The translations under genes were made by a program, and so were the position numbers. DNA of 48,691 nt, from contig CANCMG010000022.1 in NCBI GenBank assembly GCA_947378965.1, positions 1-48,691 of the forward strand, read 5' to 3'. Under the pieces are notes generated by a model. The model was not told the DNA's origin. It ran no database searches and saw nothing but the letters and a program-made list of their open reading frames with translations. Every line of letters starts with the position of its first letter. Within the stretch, counting starts at the first letter, position 1. Origin of the DNA: Alcaligenaceae bacterium. Its GTDB lineage: Bacteria; Pseudomonadota; Gammaproteobacteria; Burkholderiales; Burkholderiaceae_B. Below, piece after piece: positions 42,635 to 48,691 of the stretch.

Positions 42635-44353
42635 ATGGAACTCAATGGCGCAGACATCGTCGTGCGTTGCTTGGCTGACGAAGGCGTAGAACACGTTTTT
42701 GGTTACCCTGGTGGCGCGGTCTTATATATCTACGACGCAATCTACAAACAAGATAAATTTCAGCATGTCCTGGTGCGACACGAGCAAGCTGCCGTGCACG
42801 CCGCCGATGCGTATTCGCGGTCCTCAAATAAAGTTGGTGTGTGCTTAGTCACCAGCGGCCCAGGTGTCACCAACGCAGTGACCGGTATCGCAACCGCCTA
42901 TATGGATTCGATTCCAATGGTGATCATCAGCGGCCAGGTACCTACGCACGCGATCGGTGAAGACGCTTTTCAAGAGTGCGATACCGTAGGGATCACACGC
43001 CCCTGCGTGAAGCACAACTTTTTAGTGCGCGATATTAAAGATTTGGCCGATACGATGCGCAAGGCGTTTTATATCGCCCGCACCGGTCGTCCGGGTCCTG
43101 TGCTTGTTGATATCCCCAAAGATATTACCGCCGCACATTGCAAATATACGCCCGCCAAAGGCGAGCCCGTGTTGCGCTCTTACGCCCCGGTTGTAAAAGG
43201 CCATCAAGGGCAAATCAAAAAGGCTGTGCAGATGTTGTTGCAAGCCGAGCGCCCCATGATTTACAGCGGTGGTGGCGCGATTTTGTCTGACGCGTCGGCC
43301 GAGTTGCACGAGTTTGTCAAACTGGTTGGGGCACCGTGCACCAACACCCTGATGGGCTTAGGCGCTTTTCCGTTTTCAGATTCGCAATTTGTCGGTATGC
43401 CCGGCATGCATGGTACCTACGAAGCCAATATGGCTATGCAACACTGTGACGTGTTGATTTCGGTGGGTGCTCGCTTTGATGATCGCGTGATTGGTAACCC
43501 GAAGCATTTTGCGCAAAATGCTCGCAAGATTATCCACGTTGATATTGACCCCTCGTCAATTTCAAAACGCGTCAAAGTCGATGTGCCGATTGTGGGCAAC
43601 GTCAAAGACGTGCTGGTTGATTTGATTGCCCAATACAAAATCAGTGCTGCCGAAACTCGTCAAAACCCTGAGGCCTTGGCCAAATGGTGGCAGCAGGTGC
43701 AAGTCTGGCGTGGCAAAGAGTGCATGAAATTTGCCAGCTCTAACGAGGTCATTAAGCCTCAGTCGGTTGTGCAAAAGCTTTGGGAAGTCACCGAGGGCGA
43801 TGCCTATGTGACGTCTGATGTGGGTCAGCATCAAATGTGGGCCGCGCAGTATTACGGCTTTAACAAGCCGCGCCGCTGGATTAACTCGGGTGGTTTAGGC
43901 ACGATGGGTGTTGGTTTGCCCTATGCGATGGGTGTGCAAATGGCTAACCCAGGCGCAACGGTGGCGTGTATCACCGGCGAAGGCTCGATTCAGATGAATA
44001 TCCAAGAGCTGTCGACCTGCCGTCAATATCATCTGACGCCTAAGATTTTATGTTTGAACAATCGCTATTTAGGGATGGTTCGGCAATGGCAGCAAATCGA
44101 CTACTCGTCGCGCTATGCTGAGTCTTATATGGATGCCTTGCCCGATTTCGTGAAGCTCGCCGAGGCCTACGGCCACGTCGGTATGCGTATCGAAAAACCT
44201 TCGGATGTTGATGGTGCCATGCGCGAAGCGTTCAAATTGAAAGATCGCCTGGTGTTCATGGATTTCATCACCGATCGCGAAGAAAACGTTTGGCCGATGG
44301 TCAAGGCGGGCAAAGGTCTGACCGAGATGTTGCTCGGTTCTGAAGATCTATAA
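42635..44353 (+). CDS. ilvI: Acetolactate synthase, large catalytic subunit
   Basis: 572-aa ThDP enzyme making acetolactate or acetohydroxybutyrate in branched-chain amino-acid synthesis. Motifs: FGYPGGAVLYIYDAIY, RHEQAAVHAADAYSR with the catalytic Glu, TSGPGVTNAVTGIATAYMDS, and the ThDP/Mg site GEGSIQMNIQELSTC and LNNRYLGMVRQWQ. Start 42635 has AAAGGA eight bases before it, whereas an ATG at 42602 does not. It forms an operon with ilvH 11 bp downstream and ilvC. Confidence 0.96.
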   Translation: MELNGADIVVRCLADEGVEHVFGYPGGAVLYIYDAIYKQDKFQHVLVRHEQAAVHAADAYSRSSNKVGVCLVTSGPGVTNAVTGIATAYMDSIPMVIISGQVPTHAIGEDAFQECDTVGITRPCVKHNFLVRDIKDLADTMRKAFYIARTGRPGPVLVDIPKDITAAHCKYTPAKGEPVLRSYAPVVKGHQGQIKKAVQMLLQAERPMIYSGGGAILSDASAELHEFVKLVGAPCTNTLMGLGAFPFSDSQFVGMPGMHGTYEANMAMQHCDVLISVGARFDDRVIGNPKHFAQNARKIIHVDIDPSSISKRVKVDVPIVGNVKDVLVDLIAQYKISAAETRQNPEALAKWWQQVQVWRGKECMKFASSNEVIKPQSVVQKLWEVTEGDAYVTSDVGQHQMWAAQYYGFNKPRRWINSGGLGTMGVGLPYAMGVQMANPGATVACITGEGSIQMNIQELSTCRQYHLTPKILCLNNRYLGMVRQWQQIDYSSRYAESYMDALPDFVKLAEAYGHVGMRIEKPSDVDGAMREAFKLKDRLVFMDFITDREENVWPMVKAGKGLTEMLLGSEDL

Positions 44354-44364
44354 CGGAGACCACC

Positions 44365-44856
44365 ATGAAACACGTTATTTCTGTTCTGATGGAAAACGCA
44401 CCTGGCGCTCTGTCGCGCGTGGTGGGTCTCTTCTCTGCTCGTGGTTACAACATCGAAACGCTCACCGTTGCACCGACTGAAGATTCGACCTTGTCGCGTC
44501 TGACGCTAGTCACGATGGGATCTGATGATGTGATCGAGCAAATTACCAAGCACTTAAATCGCTTAGTCGATGTGATCAAGGTTGTCGATCTCACCGAAGG
44601 CCCTCATATCGAACGCGAGTTGATGTTGATCAAGGTGCGGGCGGTGGGTAAAGAGCGCGAAGAAATGAAACGGATGGCGGATATTTTTCGCGGCCGCATC
44701 ATTGATGTTACCGACAAGGCTTACACCATTGAACTCACGGGTAACCAAGAGAAGGTGCAGGCGTTTATCGATGCGTTGGATCGCAGCGCGATTCTTGAAA
44801 CGGTTCGTACCGGCGTTTCAGGGATCGGTCGTGGAGAGCGCATCCTCAAGCTTTGA
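44365..44856 (+). CDS. ilvH: Acetolactate synthase, small regulatory subunit
   Basis: 163-aa regulatory subunit that confers valine feedback inhibition and activates IlvI. The N-terminal ACT domain reads HVISVLMENAPGALSRVVGL then FSARGYNIETL; the C-terminal domain includes RAVGKEREEMKRMADIFRG. The length is standard. AACGGAGA precedes the ATG. Confidence 0.96.
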   Translation: MKHVISVLMENAPGALSRVVGLFSARGYNIETLTVAPTEDSTLSRLTLVTMGSDDVIEQITKHLNRLVDVIKVVDLTEGPHIERELMLIKVRAVGKEREEMKRMADIFRGRIIDVTDKAYTIELTGNQEKVQAFIDALDRSAILETVRTGVSGIGRGERILKL

Positions 44857-44901
44857 TCGGTGTTTGTGTCGTGTTTAAGCGAAGCCGATTTGTTTTTCTG
44901 A

Positions 44902-45954
<1,053 letters not shown>

Positions 45955-46066
45955 TTCTTTGTTAGATTTTAAGGACGAAGGTTTGCTTTTTTGACCTTCG
46001 CGCCTTGCGCGGCACGGTCTGAAATCTGGGCCGTAACGCTTTAAACGAAGTTTTCAGTTTTTGAAT

Positions 46067-46091
46067 CACGCCCTTCGGGGCGTGTTTTTTT
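46067..46091 (+). terminator. Terminator of the ilvIHC operon
   Basis: Perfect seven-base stem CACGCCC / GGGCGTG closed by a stable TTCG loop, with seven T following. It ends 17 bases before the psd start. Confidence 0.95.
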
Positions 46092-46107
46092 GGGTTAACC
46101 TCTTGCC

Positions 46108-46770
46108 ATGATGAATACACCACACTATCCGCACCCCATAATCGCCCGCGAGGGTTGGCCTTTTTTAGCGGGCTCGATACTCATCGCTGTGCTGGTCAGC
46201 TTTTGGTCGCTTGGCTGGTCGATCTTTTTTTGGGTGATTGCAGTCTTTGTGCTGCAGTTCTTTCGCGATCCAGCCCGCTCGGGTTCAACCGAGCCTTTGG
46301 CAGTGCTGTCGCCCGCTGATGGCCGCATTGTGGTGGTCGAACAGACCCTTGATCCCTATGGTGAGCGCCAGGCACTTAAGATTAGCGTGTTTATGAATGT
46401 GTTCAACGTGCACAGCAATCGCAGCCCAGTGGACGGTGAAGTGCTTAAAACGCAATATTTTGCGGGTAAGTTTTTTAATGCAGCCCTCGATAAGGCCTCG
46501 CTCGAGAATGAGCGTAACGCCATGGTATTACGCACGCCTGCTGGTCACCTTGTGACGGCAGTGCAAGTGGCCGGTCTGGTCGCCAAGCGCATCCTTTGCT
46601 ATACCAAGGCGGGCAGCACGTTGGCGCGCGGGCAGCGCTATGGCTTTATTCGCTTTGGTTCACGCGTTGATGTTTATTTGCCTCTTGGTTCGCGCGCCAG
46701 AGTCGCTATTGGTGATAAGGTGAGTGCGACGAGTACGGTGCTGGCCGATTTGCCTGCCTCAACGAGCTGA
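46108..46770 (+). CDS. psd: Phosphatidylserine decarboxylase proenzyme (short type)
   Basis: 220-aa membrane-associated enzyme that makes phosphatidylethanolamine. An N-terminal double hydrophobic segment (residues 17-50) is followed by [28 protein letters not shown], and [16 protein letters not shown], where cleavage within FGS makes the pyruvoyl group. The form without an LGST motif belongs to the shorter Psd family. It may start at 46108 or the next ATG. Its partner pssA follows eight bases later. Confidence 0.95.
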   Translation: MMNTPHYPHPIIAREGWPFLAGSILIAVLVSFWSLGWSIFFWVIAVFVLQFFRDPARSGSTEPLAVLSPADGRIVVVEQTLDPYGERQALKISVFMNVFNVHSNRSPVDGEVLKTQYFAGKFFNAALDKASLENERNAMVLRTPAGHLVTAVQVAGLVAKRILCYTKAGSTLARGQRYGFIRFGSRVDVYLPLGSRARVAIGDKVSATSTVLADLPASTS

Positions 46771-46778
46771 GCTTAAAG

Positions 46779-47549
46779 ATGCCTAATAATCCCTTACGCG
46801 ATCCTGACCTTCGTCACCGTAGCATTTACTTGCTGCCTAACGCCTTCACGACTGCGGCACTCTTTGCCGGATTTTATGCGGTGGTGCAGGCGATGAATGG
46901 TCGTTTTGAAATGGCGGCTATTGCAATTTTTGTGGCAATGGTGCTTGACGGAATGGATGGTAGGGTGGCTAGGCTCACCAACACAACTTCGGCCTTTGGC
47001 GAGCAATATGACTCGCTTTCAGACATGACCTCGTTTGGTGTTGCGCCGGCGTTGGTGATGTACGAGTGGATGCTGCACGATTTAGGTCGCTGGGGTTGGT
47101 TGGCTGCATTTGTCTATGTCTGCGGTGCCGCCCTGCGCCTGGCGCGATTTAATACCAATATTGCGGTGGTCGATAAGCGGTTTTTTCAAGGCCTGCCTAG
47201 CCCTGCAGCTGGTGCCTTGATCGCGGGTTTTGTTTGGCTGGTTGTCGACAATCGCTTGCAAGTGCCTCATGAGTTTTTGGCTTGGACGGCCTTTGCGATC
47301 ACAATTTATTGCGGTCTTGCGATGGTATCGAATCTGCCGTTCTACAGCGGTAAGGCGTTTGCGCTGGGTCGTAGCGTGCCGTTTTGGGTGATTTTGGTCT
47401 TTGTCGCTGGTTTTGTCTTTATCTCAAGCAACCCACCCGTGATTCTGTTTGGCCTGTTTATTGTGTACGGGTTGTCTGGTTGGGGCGTGTGGCTGTGGCG
47501 CTGGCGTCGCCTGTCTAAGCAGGTAGCCATACGCAACGGCGGTGATTAA
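46779..47549 (+). CDS. pssA: CDP-diacylglycerol-serine O-phosphatidyltransferase
   Basis: 256-aa integral-membrane enzyme that joins CDP-diacylglycerol and serine to give phosphatidylserine. The CDP-alcohol transferase motif D-x2-D-G-x2-A-R...G-x3-D-x3-D is seen in DGMDGRVAR and in GEQYDSLSD. About eight membrane helices follow. It is the substrate-supplying step for Psd. Confidence 0.95.
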   Translation: MPNNPLRDPDLRHRSIYLLPNAFTTAALFAGFYAVVQAMNGRFEMAAIAIFVAMVLDGMDGRVARLTNTTSAFGEQYDSLSDMTSFGVAPALVMYEWMLHDLGRWGWLAAFVYVCGAALRLARFNTNIAVVDKRFFQGLPSPAAGALIAGFVWLVVDNRLQVPHEFLAWTAFAITIYCGLAMVSNLPFYSGKAFALGRSVPFWVILVFVAGFVFISSNPPVILFGLFIVYGLSGWGVWLWRWRRLSKQVAIRNGGD

Positions 47550-47627
47550 ACCCGCGAGGTGTTTAGCTCTGTTTTTGGCAGGGTTCCTTCATGAGGTTGA
47601 ACCCTGCCCAGCCGCGGTGATTCTTGA

Positions 47628-48116
47628 CTAGCGATCGGCCAGCATCAGCGCTGGATCAGGCCCTGGGTGATGGCGATTGGCTAGATTGCCATTGGGCCCC
47701 ATGTAGACGTACATCATCGAGTACCACACTGAAGATTCAAAGTAGCGGTACGCCCAGACTTTTTCATTTCCTTTGGCAATCCCCTGAATGTTTGCGGGGG
47801 GGCCAAATTCGCAACGTACACGTTCGTCAGACCAGATCCCGGTGGATAGCACCTCAAAATGTTCGTCGGTCAGCACCTGAGTGATCGGACCAATGGTGTT
47901 GTCTGTGGTGATGTTTGTGCCCCAAGCGTAATGCCCAAACGGTTGTTGTGACCAAACCAGTCGCTCAGTACCGTCTGGGTTGCGGCAGGCGATGGTGGGT
48001 TTGCCAAATTGCTTGATGATGTCGGCCACTGGGGTGCCGGGCTTGGCGGATTGCAGTTGTGCACAGCCACCGAGTGCGAGGACGAACAACAATGCCGTGT
48101 ATGTTTGCGTGCGCAT
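47628..48116 (-). CDS. Predicted outer-membrane lipoprotein, 162 aa
   Basis: The N-terminus MRTQTYTALLFVLALGGCAQ has a clear lipobox (LGGC), so the mature protein is lipidated at Cys18. The rest begins with a BamE/SmpA-like segment (PVADIIKQFGKPT) and has ERLVWSQQPFGHYAW and KVWAYRYFESSVWYSMMYVY, a pattern of periplasmic beta-sheet lipoproteins. I do not recognise a named family. It is convergent with pssA and divergent from rpsO. Confidence 0.8.
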   Translation of the reverse strand: MRTQTYTALLFVLALGGCAQLQSAKPGTPVADIIKQFGKPTIACRNPDGTERLVWSQQPFGHYAWGTNITTDNTIGPITQVLTDEHFEVLSTGIWSDERVRCEFGPPANIQGIAKGNEKVWAYRYFESSVWYSMMYVYMGPNGNLANRHHPGPDPALMLADR

Positions 48117-48240
48117 ATCTTGCCTAAGATTTAATTAGTTAATGCGTGATTAAAGTGCTTCAAAAACCTTGTCAGACACCAAGCAAGCGCATCCTTTGTG
48201 CACTCTTATGGGCAGGATGTCACCATTTTAGTCAATAAGC

Positions 48241-48246
48241 TATAAT
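48241..48246 (+). promoter_or_regulatory. Candidate -10 box of rpsO
   Basis: TATAAT, a perfect -10 hexamer, lies 160 bases before the rpsO start within a 291-bp gap otherwise without genes. The -35 position (TGTCAC at 48218, 17-base spacer) is poor. A leader of about 150 nt would fit S15 autoregulation, but I cannot confirm a structure. Confidence 0.4.
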
Positions 48247-48407
48247 TCTCAGGCTTGACTGGATCTTTTTCCAACAAATTGTTTTTACGTAATGCGTTTA
48301 CGTACAGCTTATCGTGTTTTTTCGCTTAAAGGCTGTCTGTAACGTTCGTTCTTTTTTCATCACGTTAAAGCACCTCGGCTTTAGCGCTTGTCATCTGAGG
48401 TTTAAAA

Positions 48408-48677
48408 ATGTCTGTTGCTGATATTAAAAAATCCGACATCGTCGCGCAGTATCAACGCGCGCAAGGCGATACCGGTTCTCCTGAAGTCCAAGTGGCTCTG
48501 CTGACAGCTCGTATCAACGAACTGACAGGTCACTTCAAAGCTCATATTAAAGACCACCACTCACGTCGCGGCCTTCTGCGTATGGTTAGCCGTCGCCGTA
48601 AGCTGCTCGATTATCTCAAGGGCCGCAACCCAGATTCATATCGCTCGCTGATCGAAAAACTCGGTCTGCGTAAGTGA
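48408..48677 (+). CDS. rpsO: 30S ribosomal protein S15
   Basis: 89-aa primary 16S rRNA-binding protein of the small subunit. The sequence has the family segments [50 protein letters not shown] and the C-terminal [12 protein letters not shown]. Complete, with normal length. In relatives pnp follows; here the window ends 14 bases after the stop. Confidence 0.98.
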   Translation: MSVADIKKSDIVAQYQRAQGDTGSPEVQVALLTARINELTGHFKAHIKDHHSRRGLLRMVSRRRKLLDYLKGRNPDSYRSLIEKLGLRK

Positions 48678-48691
48678 TCAAAATCCATGGG

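Overview
The window is chromosomal DNA from a betaproteobacterium of the order Burkholderiales, most like the Alcaligenaceae (Bordetella/Achromobacter relatives). The pointers are the order ilvI-ilvH-ilvC-psd-pssA followed by rpsO, a three-gene split transhydrogenase (pntAA-pntAB-pntB), a Bug-type (TctC) solute receptor, a cytochrome c'/cytochrome b561 pair, an hbdH-type 3-hydroxybutyrate dehydrogenase, and a Met-CAU tRNA of Burkholderiales type. This is inference from gene content; no species can be named.

Layout. (1) 1-5478: the integrase end of a small integrative element, probably a phage-satellite-like island, all on the minus strand: tyrosine integrase, a 193-aa protein, a short overlapping operon ending in an AEP-type primase and a PriCT-2/VapE helicase, then an HGGxSTGxK protein. 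It abuts the 3' end of pntB. (2) 5479-14293: core metabolism (pntB/pntAB/pntAA, mnmA, a glutathione transferase, purB, cytochrome c', an enol-lactonase-like hydrolase, cytochrome b561). (3) 14407-19730: a Ugp-type ABC uptake operon (ATPase, binding protein, two permeases) plus an endonuclease/exonuclease/phosphatase-family hydrolase, preceded by a good Pho-box match. (4) 20022-23897: a cyanate operon (NrtA/CmpA-like binding protein, permease, ATPase, cyanase) behind a consensus-perfect sigma-54 promoter. (5) 24232-29697: an allantoate-amidohydrolase-like enzyme, a second M20 hydrolase, and a minus-strand cluster of Bug receptor, SDR and 2-pyrone-4,6-dicarboxylate-lactonase-like hydrolase. (6) 29879-36124: an accessory patch starting at tRNA-Met. 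It holds a diverged second copy of the tRNA 3' part, a zeta-toxin-like pair between the two copies, a higA with only the tail of higB, a decayed VPEID-type surface protein, an IS200/IS605 element whose tnpA is split by an IS3-family insertion (3-bp target duplication TAG) but whose tnpB is intact, and a 5'-truncated patatin gene. (7) 36189-48691: a 19-bp repeat array, the DUF1501/DUF1800 pair, 3-hydroxybutyrate dehydrogenase, a FUSC membrane protein, the ilvIHC operon, psd-pssA, a lipoprotein and rpsO.

How it works together. Blocks 3 to 5 look like nutrient scavenging: phosphate-responsive uptake of a phosphorylated or sugar-like solute, nitrogen-responsive cyanate use, and ureide and aromatic/lactone breakdown. 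Block 7 is ordinary housekeeping (branched-chain amino acids, phosphatidylethanolamine, ribosome). Block 6 shows layered recent change: excising the IS3 element in silico restores the tnpA frame exactly, the last codons of the zeta partner gene come from tRNA sequence, and the patatin remnant borrows a start codon from the IS end. Small in-frame or gene-junction tandem repeats recur (24 bp in the ATPase, 15 bp in the EEP-family hydrolase, 34 bp at the permease/hydrolase junction, 19-bp arrays at two places).

I found no CRISPR array. The best candidates for something not fully described are the small primase-VapE element with its stand-alone copy of the primase N-terminal segment, and the orphaned TnpB with its right-end RNA scaffold.
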